From Sulfuritalea hydrogenivorans sk43H (GTDB lineage Bacteria > Pseudomonadota > Gammaproteobacteria > Burkholderiales > Rhodocyclaceae), in NCBI GenBank assembly GCA_945870205.1, contig CAMBRI010000013.1:1-40102 (forward strand): 40,102 nucleotides of DNA, written 5' to 3'. Below, piece by piece: positions 19,122 to 27,095 of the stretch. Under the pieces are notes generated by a model that worked only from the letters and a program-made list of their open reading frames with translations, ran no database searches and had not been told where the DNA came from. Position 1 is the stretch's first letter, and each line of letters begins with the position of its first letter. A program made the translations under genes and the position numbers.

Positions 19122-20879
19122 ATGGAAACGATATCGACTGATGTTGCAATCATAGGTGCCGGGGGAGCCGGTCTGCGCGCCGCCATTGCCCTTGCGGAAA
19201 CCGACCCGACACTGCGCATTGCGCTGATCTCCAAGGTGTACCCGATGCGCAGTCACACCTGCGCTGCAGAAGGCGGCGCCGCTGGCGTGATAAAGCCGGA
19301 CGACAGCTTCGACATGCACTTCGACGACACCGTGGGCGGCGGCGACTGGCTCTCCGACCAGGATTGCGTCGAATACTTCATCCACGAGGCCCCCAAAGAA
19401 CTGCTGCAACTCGAACACTGGGGCTGCCCCTGGAACCGCGAAGCCGATGGCTCGGTGGCGGTACGACCCTTCGGCGGCATGAAAAAGAAGCGCACCTGGT
19501 TCGCCGCCGACAAGTCCGGTTTCCATATCCTGCACACCCTGTTCCAGACCTCACTGCAGTTCCCCTCGATCACGCGCTACGACGAGTACTACGCGCTCGA
19601 CCTGCTGGTCGACGACGGCCGCTGCCAGGGCGTGACTGCGATGGAAATGCGCAGTGGCGAATTGCGCCAGTTCCACGCCAAAGCGGTGATCATTGCCGGC
19701 GGCGGCGCCGGCCGCATGTTCCCCTTCTCCACCAACGGTGCGATCAAGACCGGCGACGGCATGGCCATGGCCTACCGCGCCGGCGCACCCTTGAAGGACA
19801 TGGAGTTCGTGCAGTACCACCCGACCGGCCTGCCCAACACTGGCAGCCTGCTGACCGAAGCCTGCCGCGGCGAAGGCGGCATCCTGGTCAACAAGCACGG
19901 CCGCCGCTACTTGCAGGATTACGGCATGGGCCCGGAGACGCCCGTCGGCCAACCGCAACTCAAGACCATGGAACTCGGCCCCCGCGACCGGGTCAGCCAG
20001 GCCTACTGGCACGAACTGCAGAAGGGCAATACGGTCACCACCCAGTGGGGCGAATGCGTGCTGCTCGACATGCGCCACCTCGGCGAAAAGAAGATCAACG
20101 AACGCCTGCCGCTGGTGCGTGAACTGGCCGAGGCCTACCTCGGCGTCGATATCGTCAAGGACGCGGTGCCAATCCGCCCGGTGGTGCATTACATGATGGG
20201 CGGGATTTCCACCAACACGGCGGCGGCAACGCCCCTGCCCGGCCTCTTCGCCGCCGGCGAATGCGCCTGCGTCAGCTTGAACGGCGCCAACCGGCTGGGA
20301 TCGAATTCGCTGGTTGAACTGCTGGTCTTCGGCCGCCGCGCCGCGCTCTCGGCGATCGACCACATACAGAACCTGCCAACCGCCAACACCGCGGCACTGA
20401 ATGCACGCGCAGAACAAACGCAACAACGCATCAGCGAACTCTTCTCGCGCAGCGACGGCACCGAATCCATGTCCGGCTTGCGCCGCGAAATGATGGACAC
20501 CATGGAAAAGAACGTCGGCATCTACCGCAGCGAGGAAGGCCTGCAGGAAGGTGTGAGCAAGATTCACGAACTGCGCCAGCGCTATCAGCGCGTGATCCTC
20601 ACTGACAAGAGCAGCGTCTTCAACACGGATCTGTTTCAGGCTCTCGAACTCGGCTCCATGCTTGATTGTGCCGAAGCCGTCACGGTCGGCGCGCTGGCGC
20701 GCAAGGAATCGCGCGGCGCGCACCAGCGCCTGGACTATGTCGAGCGCGATGACAAGAATTTTCTGTGCCACACCATGGTCCATCACCAGGGGCTGGATGT
20801 GCCTCGTGTCGACTACCTTGACGTAGTTATCACCAAATCGCCGCCCGGCGTGCGCGACTACTCGGGAGACCACAAATGA
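19122..20879 (+). CDS. frdA: Fumarate reductase flavoprotein subunit (E. coli-type)
   Basis: This catalytic subunit of quinol:fumarate reductase reduces fumarate to succinate. From the ATG at 19122 it has 585 residues. The dinucleotide fold AIIGAGGAGLRAA (9-21) and H45 in YPMRSHTCAAEGG, the residue that carries FAD covalently, are present. EFVQYHPTGLP, CRGEGGILVNKHGRRYLQDY and HLGEKK follow E. coli FrdA closely, more closely than SdhA. An in-frame ATG at 19113, another at 19080 and a TTG at 19041 extend the frame. The start at 19122 matches the E. coli N-terminus, has GGATGGG upstream and lies after the predicted transcription start. It is the first gene of frdABCD and overlaps frdB (ATGA). 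Confidence 0.93.
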   Translation: METISTDVAIIGAGGAGLRAAIALAETDPTLRIALISKVYPMRSHTCAAEGGAAGVIKPDDSFDMHFDDTVGGGDWLSDQDCVEYFIHEAPKELLQLEHWGCPWNREADGSVAVRPFGGMKKKRTWFAADKSGFHILHTLFQTSLQFPSITRYDEYYALDLLVDDGRCQGVTAMEMRSGELRQFHAKAVIIAGGGAGRMFPFSTNGAIKTGDGMAMAYRAGAPLKDMEFVQYHPTGLPNTGSLLTEACRGEGGILVNKHGRRYLQDYGMGPETPVGQPQLKTMELGPRDRVSQAYWHELQKGNTVTTQWGECVLLDMRHLGEKKINERLPLVRELAEAYLGVDIVKDAVPIRPVVHYMMGGISTNTAAATPLPGLFAAGECACVSLNGANRLGSNSLVELLVFGRRAALSAIDHIQNLPTANTAALNARAEQTQQRISELFSRSDGTESMSGLRREMMDTMEKNVGIYRSEEGLQEGVSKIHELRQRYQRVILTDKSSVFNTDLFQALELGSMLDCAEAVTVGALARKESRGAHQRLDYVERDDKNFLCHTMVHHQGLDVPRVDYLDVVITKSPPGVRDYSGDHK

Positions 20880-21628
20880 CGCCACTGAAGGAACGCCTGG
20901 TCCAGCTCGAAGTCCTGCGCTACAACCCGGACACGGATACCGAGGCCCATTTTCAGCGCTATGAAGTGGTCTGCCAGGAGGAATGGGTGGTGCTCGACGC
21001 CCTCAACAAGGTCAAGGCCGACATCGACCCGACGCTCAACTTCCGCTGGTCCTGCCACATGGCCGTCTGCGGCAGTTGCGGCATGATGATCAACGGCGAG
21101 CCAAAGCTGTCCTGCCACGCCTTCCTTCGCAGCTATGAAGGCGTGATCCGGGTCGAGCCGCTGGCGCATTTCCCCATCGAACGCGATCTGGTCACCGCGC
21201 CGGATGATTTCATGGAGAAGCTCAAGCGCGTCAAGCCCTACATCATCCCGAAAGAGAAAAAGCCGATCAGCGAGGGCGAATACAAGCAGACCCCGGCGCA
21301 ACTGATGAAGTTCCGTCAGTACTCGATGTGCATCAACTGCATGCTGTGCTACGCCGCCTGCCCCGAGTACGGCCTGACGCCGGACTTCATCGGCCCGGCG
21401 GCGCTGACCCTGGCCCACCGCTACAACCTGGATTCGCGCGATGGCGGACGACTGGCCCGGCAGGAAGTGGTCGCCACCCATGAAGGCGTCTGGGACTGCA
21501 CCTTCGTCGGCGCCTGCTCCGAAGTGTGCCCGGCCCACGTCGATCCGGCCAGCGCCCTGCAACAAATGAAGATCACCAGTTCAATCGACTGGATCGTCGA
21601 ACACCTGATTCCGGGAGGGAAATCATGA
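20876..21628 (+). CDS. frdB: Fumarate reductase iron-sulfur subunit
   Basis: This 250-residue subunit carries electrons from quinol to FAD through three clusters. The 2Fe-2S ligands are C60, C65, C68 and C80. The 4Fe-4S ligands are C152, C155, C158 and C218, and the 3Fe-4S ligands are C162, C208 and C214 (CINCMLCYAACP and CTFVGACSEVCP). The segments RWSCHMAVCGSCGMM and EFIGPAALTLAHRYN-like DFIGPAALTLAHRYN match FrdB rather than SdhB. The start overlaps frdA by four bases and the stop overlaps frdC by four bases, so all are coupled. Confidence 0.95.
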   Translation: MTPLKERLVQLEVLRYNPDTDTEAHFQRYEVVCQEEWVVLDALNKVKADIDPTLNFRWSCHMAVCGSCGMMINGEPKLSCHAFLRSYEGVIRVEPLAHFPIERDLVTAPDDFMEKLKRVKPYIIPKEKKPISEGEYKQTPAQLMKFRQYSMCINCMLCYAACPEYGLTPDFIGPAALTLAHRYNLDSRDGGRLARQEVVATHEGVWDCTFVGACSEVCPAHVDPASALQQMKITSSIDWIVEHLIPGGKS

Positions 21629-22017
21629 GCCGCAACCCCTTGGTCAGAGAGGTCCCGCCGACCACCTGGTTTTTCCGCCATCCGCGCTATCTGCGCTACA
21701 TGTCGCGCGAGATCACCTGTATCTTCATCGCCGCCTACTGTGTAATGCTGGTGGTTGGCCTGCAACGTCTCGCCGCCGGTCCCGCCGCCTGGGACGGCTT
21801 CCTGCTGGCGCTGCGCAGTGCCGATTCCATCGTCTTCCACCTGCTGGCACTGGCTGCCGCTTTGTATCATGCCGCCACCTGGTTCAATGCCACGCAGAAA
21901 GCCATGCCGATTCAGATCGGCGAGGATTTCGTGCCGGGCAGTGTGATATCAGGGGCGCACTACGTGGCGTGGGCGGTGCTGTCCATTGCCGTCCTCTATT
22001 TCGCGGGAGCATTCTGA
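21625..22017 (+). CDS. frdC: Fumarate reductase membrane anchor subunit C
   Basis: This 130-residue membrane anchor has three hydrophobic helices. Two quinol-site residues known in E. coli FrdC are present at the same numbers: E29 (in YMSREITC) and H82 (in LYHAATWF). The surrounding pattern AGPAAWDGFL followed by a helix and LAAALYHAATWF is characteristic. There is no heme-ligand pattern of SdhC type, in line with a heme-free E. coli-type quinol:fumarate reductase. The ATG overlaps the frdB stop. Confidence 0.92.
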   Translation: MSRNPLVREVPPTTWFFRHPRYLRYMSREITCIFIAAYCVMLVVGLQRLAAGPAAWDGFLLALRSADSIVFHLLALAAALYHAATWFNATQKAMPIQIGEDFVPGSVISGAHYVAWAVLSIAVLYFAGAF

Positions 22018-22019
22018 CC

Positions 22020-22361
22020 ATGGCCAAATCACACAAACCGGTCGTCTGGTTTCCCTTTGCAGCCGGCGGAACCGTCATCGCCTTCTGCATTCCGGTGATC
22101 GTCGTTCTCACCTTCCTCGCTGCCTTGGGCCATGTGCCTTCAGGGCTCAGCTACGAGCGGATGCACGCCTTCGCCGGCAGCGGCCTTGGCAAGCTGATCA
22201 TCTTTGGCGTGCTTGCACTCTCGCTATGGAGCTCGGCGCATCGACTGCGCTGCACTTTCTACGATTTTGGCGTTCGCGCCGACACGCTGGTCGCGACGGT
22301 ACTTTATGTCGCAGCAATCGTCGCCAGCATTGCATCAGCATTATTCCTGCTGCGCATCTAG
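22020..22361 (+). CDS. frdD: Fumarate reductase membrane anchor subunit D
   Basis: This 113-residue second membrane anchor has three helices. VVWFPFAAGG near residues 8-17 corresponds to the E. coli FWGLFGAGG segment. LSYERMHAFAGSGLGKLI and LWSSAHRLRCTFYDFGV (H74) correspond to its later conserved parts. It begins three bases after the frdC stop. Together with FrdC it holds the catalytic dimer on the inner membrane with the active site facing the cytoplasm. The next gene starts 38 bases later on the same strand. Confidence 0.9.
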   Translation: MAKSHKPVVWFPFAAGGTVIAFCIPVIVVLTFLAALGHVPSGLSYERMHAFAGSGLGKLIIFGVLALSLWSSAHRLRCTFYDFGVRADTLVATVLYVAAIVASIASALFLLRI

Positions 22362-22399
22362 GCGAAGCACCGTATATTTTCAGGGAAAGAACAAGACCA

Positions 22400-23161
22400 A
22401 TGGCACCCCCCCCGCTGGCCTCGCGCGAGGCCGCACGTGAAGAACGATTCAGCGACGTCTGGAGCAATGACCTGAACGACGTCTTTGCCGACGTCGCGCC
22501 CTATTATGACCGCGCCAACAATATCGCTGCACTTGGGCAGTTCGGCAATTTTCTGCGGCGCTTCATGCAATTGGTGAATCTTCAACCGAAGCAAAAGGTG
22601 CTGGACGTCTGTGCCGGAACCAACGCCATCGGCATCGCCCTGCTGAAGCGCGAGCCGACACTTGACGTGCACGCCATCGATCGCAGCGTCGCCATGCAGA
22701 CCGTCGGACAGCAACGCGCCGCAGCTCAGGGTTTGCAGATCAAGAGCACCATCGGCGATGTGCACACCCTGCCCTTTCCCGACAGTCACTTCGACGTTGT
22801 AACGCTCCAGTTTGCCTCGCGCCACCTGCGCGTCCGAGAAGTGTTCAGCGAGATCCTGCGTGTGCTCAAGCCGGGCGGACACTTCCACCATTCCGACATG
22901 CTGCGTCCGCGTAACGTGATCGTGAAGAATCTCTACTACACCTACCTGCGAAGTTGCCTCGGCCTGACCGGCCTGATCGTCGGCAGTGGTCCGGCAGCGG
23001 CCAAAGCCAAGCAGTATTTTCTCGATGCGCTGGAGTTGTTCTACACCGCCGAAGAGTTGTCGATCCTGCTGCGCGAGTTGGGTTACGTTGAAATCAAAGT
23101 GGATACCGTGTTTCACGGCATGCTCGGGTTTCATCGTGCAACCAAGCCTGTTCCGGCTTGA
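22400..23161 (+). CDS. UbiE-like SAM-dependent enzyme, candidate rhodoquinone biosynthesis protein RquA
   Basis: This 253-residue class I SAM-binding protein is distantly related to UbiE/MenG. Motif I is VLDVCAGTNAIG (67-78), where N75 replaces the last glycine of the usual GGTG. Later motifs are HAIDRS (91-96), IGDVHTLPFPDSHFDVVTLQ (118-137) and LRVLKPGGHFHHSD. Its place directly after frdABCD in a betaproteobacterium suggests RquA. RquA belongs to this fold and converts ubiquinone to rhodoquinone, the low-potential quinone used for fumarate reduction. The sequence shows the SAM fold and the context; the RquA assignment is inference. Alternatives are a menaquinone/demethylmenaquinone or other quinone methyltransferase. 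The ATG at 22400 has AGGGA upstream. The stop overlaps the next gene. Confidence 0.6.
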   Translation: MAPPPLASREAAREERFSDVWSNDLNDVFADVAPYYDRANNIAALGQFGNFLRRFMQLVNLQPKQKVLDVCAGTNAIGIALLKREPTLDVHAIDRSVAMQTVGQQRAAAQGLQIKSTIGDVHTLPFPDSHFDVVTLQFASRHLRVREVFSEILRVLKPGGHFHHSDMLRPRNVIVKNLYYTYLRSCLGLTGLIVGSGPAAAKAKQYFLDALELFYTAEELSILLRELGYVEIKVDTVFHGMLGFHRATKPVPA

Positions 23162-23832
23162 TCAATCGGCGAAGCGCAAGCAAGTTGAAGCGGGCGAAGT
23201 CCCTTGCCCGGCTCAATGGCCGGATCCTCGACATCTACAGCCGGCGCACCACCACAGCGTTGCGCGAGGCCCTGCCGTTGCGCCTGGCCATGCCGCACCT
23301 GGAACCAGTGCTGGCGCTGAACGTCGACAAGGAAGTCCAGAAGGACAGACTGGTCATCCTGCGCGCCGGGGAACTGGCGACGGAACTCGCGTCCGGCTGG
23401 CATGAGCTTCTGCCGCAGCTACTCCAGGCCACCAAGGATATCGACCGCATGTTCCTCGCCCGCATCGGAAGATTTCCGGTTGAAATCGTCATCCGCTACG
23501 ACGAAATAACGCCGATCCGGTCACGCCGCATCAAGCTGCTGTACGACGCCGCGCGCAAAATTCTTGCCAGCGATAACAGCGGACATCGATTGCGCAGTGC
23601 CCTGTGTACAACATTCACACGTGACGAATTCGCCCAGTTGCTGTACGAGCTGTTTCGGCTGTATGGCGAAGAAACCCGCTCCCTGAGCCGCTCGGTACGC
23701 CTGCCGGGTCCGTTGGTGCCGCTACGCGAGCTCATCGCGCATGAACTGCTGAATGTCATGCTCGGCGTGGCGCGCCCTCTGGCGCAGGAGCTTGCGGCGG
23801 TGCTGTATCGCGCGGTAGACCCGCCGCGCTGA
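23158..23832 (+). CDS. Unknown helical protein translated from TTG, coupled to the RquA-like gene
   Basis: This 224-residue protein belongs to no family I recognise. It starts at a TTG that overlaps the previous stop (TTGA); no in-frame ATG occurs near the beginning, and no clear Shine-Dalgarno sequence is visible, so translational coupling is likely. It has no signal peptide and no membrane helix. It appears mainly alpha-helical and is strongly basic, with an Arg/Lys-rich N-terminus (INRRSASKLKRAKSLARLNG) and several Arg pairs. Segments such as LGRIGRFPVEIVIRYDEITP-like ARIGRFPVEIVIRYDE could be a small beta unit. The context suggests a role with the fumarate reductase or quinone module, for example as a regulatory or accessory factor, but this is only association. 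Confidence 0.75.
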   Translation: MINRRSASKLKRAKSLARLNGRILDIYSRRTTTALREALPLRLAMPHLEPVLALNVDKEVQKDRLVILRAGELATELASGWHELLPQLLQATKDIDRMFLARIGRFPVEIVIRYDEITPIRSRRIKLLYDAARKILASDNSGHRLRSALCTTFTRDEFAQLLYELFRLYGEETRSLSRSVRLPGPLVPLRELIAHELLNVMLGVARPLAQELAAVLYRAVDPPR

Positions 23833-23835
23833 GCG

Positions 23836-23849
23836 TGCTGCCGGCAGCA
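23836..23849. repeat. 14-base perfect palindrome after the frd-linked genes
   Basis: TGCTGCCGGCAGCA is a perfect palindrome starting four bases after the stop of the unknown gene. It has no T tract, so it is not a standard rho-independent terminator. It could be a hairpin protecting the 3' end or a protein binding site. Confidence 0.4.
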
Positions 23850-23982
23850 GTTACAGGCACGGCATGTGCAGCGTGGCTGCAGGGCCGAGTACCTGGCACG
23901 GGTCATCGCGCGAAAGGCTCGGGTATATACTTGGTAATAGACCTAGACAATAAAATGGCCCAGGGCGCCTGGCTTTAAGATC

Positions 23983-24001
23983 CTGATCCGCATTGGATCA
24001 G
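23983..24001. promoter_or_regulatory. Inverted repeat upstream of the orphan sensor kinase
   Basis: CTGATCC and GGATCAG are separated by five bases and lie 31 bases before the kinase ATG. A shorter CCAGG-GCG-CCTGG hairpin lies just upstream at about 23960-23972. Together they could be an operator or a leader hairpin. The rest of the 199-base gap contains TATACT near 23926 but no convincing promoter pair. Confidence 0.35.
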
Positions 24002-24031
24002 CCAGGTCCAGAGTCGATGAGGAGAGCTTGA

Positions 24032-25618
24032 ATGAGCACGCAAGCTGGCGGAGTCGCTGCTACTCCGCGCTTTGCCCTGAAGCGCTATTTTTCGATTGCC
24101 AGCCTGCTGTGCACCATGGTTGTCGCGGTGCTGCTGGGCTGGAGCTACCAGTATCTGGCGCTGCGTGATCTGAAACATCTGGGCGAGGATCGCAACGTTG
24201 CCCTGACCCGTGCCTTCGCAAATTCTCTGTGGCCCCGATTTTCCGGTCTGGTAAATCACGACCTGCGGACCTCACCTGATTTCCTGCGCGCCGAAGCCAA
24301 AAATGGCGATCTCTACCAGTTGGTGGCTGCCCAGATGGACCGCACCGAGGTAGTGAAAGTCAAGATCTATGCACTCGACGGGATGACCGTATTTTCGACC
24401 GATCCACCACAAACCGGCGAAGACAAGAGCCAGAACCCCGCGTTTCGTGAAGCGCTCGCCGGTCGGATAACCAGCGGCATGGCGCATAGGGACACGATTG
24501 ACGCCTTCGAGGGAACCCTGACCGATATCGATATCATTTCCACCTATCTACCAATTCATGATGCACAGGGACGGACTGTCGCCGTATTCGAGATCTACAG
24601 CGACCTTACCGACCTTACTTCGCACCTCGGCAAGACGCGCCTGATCGTGATAGCCACGGTCCTCGGCCTCTTGGGCCTGCTCTATGCGCTGCAGTATGTT
24701 TTTGTCGCGCGCGCCCAAAGCGTTATCGATCGGCAGAAGCTGCAACTCGAGATGTCGATTCAGGAACTGGACATGCGGGTGCAGGAGCGTACCGACTCTC
24801 TTGCGGCGACAAACCGGAACCTCGTGGCGGAGATCGATGAACGCAAACGCATTGAAGATGCGCTGCGATCCCGCACCACCGAGCTGGCGCTGGCCAAGGA
24901 AGCAGCCGAAACCGCGAATATTGCCAAGAGCGCCTTCCTCGCCAACATGAGCCATGAGATCCGAACACCGATGAATGGAATTGTCGGCATGGCGCACATC
25001 CTGCGACGAGAAGGCGTGACGCCCAAGCAGGCGATCCGCCTCGACACTATCGACGCGTCCTCCCAGCACCTGCTCGGCATCATCAACAACATCCTCGATA
25101 TCTCGAAAATAGAAGCCGGTAAGTTCATGCTCGAAGAGGCTCCTGTCGCCGTCGGCAGCCTGCTGAGCGCGGTCAGTTCGATCCTGGCCGAACGCGCCAG
25201 TTCCCGCAACATCCGCCTGCTGATCGAAATGGATGCACTGCCCCCGAACCTGCTGGGCGACCCCACACGACTGCAGCAGGCACTGCTCAACTACGGCAGC
25301 AACGCCGTGAAATTCACCGAAGCAGGCTCGGTAACCTTGCGCACGCTGAAGCAGGAAGAAACCGACGAATCGGTGAAGATTCGTTTCGAGGTCCAGGATA
25401 CCGGGATCGGCATTCCACCCCACGCCCTGCCCCGGCTCTTCAGTGCTTTCGAGCAGGCCGACAATTCCACTACCCGCAAGTACGGCGGCACCGGTCTGGG
25501 GCTCGCGATTACGCGACGTCTCGCCGAAATGATGGGTGGCGCCGCCGGGGTAGAGAGCAATCCGGGGCTCGGCAGCACCTTCTGGTTCACGGCTGTCCTG
25601 CAAAAAGGTAGTGCCTAG
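24032..25618 (+). CDS. Membrane-bound sensor histidine kinase, orphan
   Basis: This is a 528-residue kinase. Helix 1 (about 21-41) and helix 2 (about 203-225) enclose a periplasmic sensor domain of about 160 residues that resembles PAS/Cache-type folds. A long coiled coil follows (about 230-295, including [16 protein letters not shown]). The HisKA motif [20 protein letters not shown] has H308. The HATPase domain shows the N-box [13 protein letters not shown], the G1 motif DTGIGIP and the G2 motif GGTGLGLAI. The protein ends right after the ATPase, so it lacks the receiver domains usual in this BarA-like class. No response regulator gene is adjacent. GAGGAGAG provides a good ribosome binding site. 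The signal is unknown. Confidence 0.88.
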   Translation: MSTQAGGVAATPRFALKRYFSIASLLCTMVVAVLLGWSYQYLALRDLKHLGEDRNVALTRAFANSLWPRFSGLVNHDLRTSPDFLRAEAKNGDLYQLVAAQMDRTEVVKVKIYALDGMTVFSTDPPQTGEDKSQNPAFREALAGRITSGMAHRDTIDAFEGTLTDIDIISTYLPIHDAQGRTVAVFEIYSDLTDLTSHLGKTRLIVIATVLGLLGLLYALQYVFVARAQSVIDRQKLQLEMSIQELDMRVQERTDSLAATNRNLVAEIDERKRIEDALRSRTTELALAKEAAETANIAKSAFLANMSHEIRTPMNGIVGMAHILRREGVTPKQAIRLDTIDASSQHLLGIINNILDISKIEAGKFMLEEAPVAVGSLLSAVSSILAERASSRNIRLLIEMDALPPNLLGDPTRLQQALLNYGSNAVKFTEAGSVTLRTLKQEETDESVKIRFEVQDTGIGIPPHALPRLFSAFEQADNSTTRKYGGTGLGLAITRRLAEMMGGAAGVESNPGLGSTFWFTAVLQKGSA

Positions 25619-25668
25619 GCAGCTTTTGACGCGCCGTGACCAGAAATCGGGGAAGGCAGACTTTTCGA

Positions 25669-25698
25669 TTGACGCGCGCTGCTCGGACCGGAGATACT
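25669..25698 (+). promoter_or_regulatory. Candidate sigma-70 promoter of the periplasmic operon
   Basis: TTGACG (25669-25674, five of six) and GATACT (25693-25698, four of six) are spaced by 18 bases. A start near 25705 would give a leader of about 50 bases before the amidohydrolase ATG. Confidence 0.45.
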
Positions 25699-25755
25699 CA
25701 CGCGGCCACCGTTGAGACTTCAATCATTTGGAATTCGATCCACGAGGAGCAAGAC

Positions 25756-26655
25756 ATGCCTTCAGCCCTCAAGAGCGCATCGCCCCTGATACAGCCAGTT
25801 CGACCACGGCCGCCAATAGCGCGTCTGGTCGCAATTCTTGCCGCGCTGGCGGGCGCACTGTCGGCTCTCCCCGCCGCTTCCGCGGCCGACCCGAAGCTGC
25901 CGATCTTCGACGCCCACGTTCATTACAGCCATGACGCCTGGGAGAGCACGCCGCCGAAGGCCGCCATCGCGATCCTGCGCAAGGCCGGACTCAAGCGGGC
26001 GATGGTGTCCAGTTCCAGCGACGAGGGTACGCAAAAGCTATACGCCGAAGCGCCCGACCTGGTGGTGCCATCGTTGCGGCCCTACCGCAAGCGCGGCGAG
26101 ATTTCCAGCTGGGTGCGCGATGAGACCATCATTCCACATCTTGAAGAGCGCCTGAAAAAGTATCGCTACGCTGCGATCGGCGAGTTCCACGTCTACGGCA
26201 GCGATGCCGACCTCCCGGTGGTGCGTCGCGCGGTACAACTGGCAAAGCATTACAGACTCTGGCTGCACCTGCATGGCGATACCGATGCCATCGAGCGGGT
26301 GCTGGTGCAGGACCCCGAAGCACGCATCCTCTGGGCGCACTCAGGATTCGACCGGCCCGAGACGGTGCGCACGATGCTTAAGAAGCACAGCAAGCTGTAT
26401 GCCGATCTGGCTTTCCGCAACGATCACGCCAGCGGCGGCAAGGTCGATCCCGCGTGGCGCGTGGCCTTCATGGAGTTCCCCGACCGCTTTCTGGTCGGTA
26501 CCGACACCTTCACGCCCGAACGTTGGTATTACATCGCCGAGCATGCCGACTGGTCGCGCGCCTGGCTCGCCGATTTGCCGCCTGATGTCGCCGAACGGAT
26601 CGGCTGGCGCAATGGCGAAACCCTGTTCGCGTCGATGATGGCGGGCAGGCAATGA
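25756..26655 (+). CDS. Exported amidohydrolase-family (TIM-barrel) metal-dependent hydrolase
   Basis: This 299-residue protein has a long N-terminal export signal: a basic start, the hydrophobic stretch LVAILAALAGALSALPA and probable cleavage after ASA at residue 43. The mature enzyme opens with LPIFDAHVHYSHDAW, where H54 and H56 form the HxH metal motif of amidohydrolase-2/TatD-like barrels. Further metal or catalytic candidates are E and H in AIGEFHVYG, H in LWLHLHGD and ILWAHSGFDRP, and D in LVGTDTF. The substrate is unknown. The ATG at 25756 is preceded by ACGAGGAGC; a longer GTG-started frame adds no conserved residues. The stop overlaps the next gene (ATGA). Confidence 0.82.
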   Translation: MPSALKSASPLIQPVRPRPPIARLVAILAALAGALSALPAASAADPKLPIFDAHVHYSHDAWESTPPKAAIAILRKAGLKRAMVSSSSDEGTQKLYAEAPDLVVPSLRPYRKRGEISSWVRDETIIPHLEERLKKYRYAAIGEFHVYGSDADLPVVRRAVQLAKHYRLWLHLHGDTDAIERVLVQDPEARILWAHSGFDRPETVRTMLKKHSKLYADLAFRNDHASGGKVDPAWRVAFMEFPDRFLVGTDTFTPERWYYIAEHADWSRAWLADLPPDVAERIGWRNGETLFASMMAGRQ

Positions 26656-27095
26656 CGGGAAGATTTTGCTGGCAAGGTGTGCCGATCGCTGTGGCCATGA
26701 GTATTGCAGCAGCCACGGCGCATGCCGCCTGCCCACCGGCCACTGTCGATGGCGCGGTGGTCAGCAAGGGCGAACTGGTGCTCGCCTACCGGCCCGTGGC
26801 TAACGCCGACAAGGGGGCAAAGCCGGACCGCATACCCATGGCGCAACACTTTGCACTGGAGGTACAGCTATGCGAAAAAGGCGCTGCCTCGACAGCACGT
26901 CTGCACAAGGCCGATGCCAGCATGCCCGAGCACAAGCATGGCATGAACTATCGCCCGGTCATCACATCACTGGGCGCGGGGCACTTTCGCGTCGAGGGCA
27001 TGATGTTCCATATGGCGGGCCGTTGGGAACTGACCTTCGAAGTGCACGCCGGCAAGGAGACAGTGCGCCTCACTCATGACGTACAGGTCGAGTAG
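26652..27095 (+). CDS. Small exported FixH/YtkA-like protein
   Basis: This 147-residue protein has a signal peptide of about 25 residues ending AHA. The mature domain looks like the all-beta YtkA/FixH-like family. Its hallmark here is MPEHKHGMNYRP followed by GHFRVEGMMFHMAGRWELTFEV, which places several Met and His residues together and suggests copper or another soft metal as a possible ligand. One pair of cysteines (C26 and the C of LCEKG) could form a disulfide. It is translationally coupled to the amidohydrolase gene upstream. Its last 20 bases overlap the start of the di-heme protein gene downstream. Function is not known. Confidence 0.75.
   Translation: MTGRFCWQGVPIAVAMSIAAATAHAACPPATVDGAVVSKGELVLAYRPVANADKGAKPDRIPMAQHFALEVQLCEKGAASTARLHKADASMPEHKHGMNYRPVITSLGAGHFRVEGMMFHMAGRWELTFEVHAGKETVRLTHDVQVE

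Noticed and set aside
19551-20885. A 444-codon open frame on the minus strand opposite frdA
   Set aside because: It is the mirror of a strongly conserved flavoprotein gene. The Ala/His/Val-rich product has no recognisable fold.
19041-22361. Annotation as succinate dehydrogenase sdhABCD
   Set aside because: The gene order flavoprotein-iron-sulfur-anchor-anchor, the FrdC residues E29 and H82 and the sequence detail of subunits A and B all match fumarate reductase. SDH operons usually start with the anchor genes.
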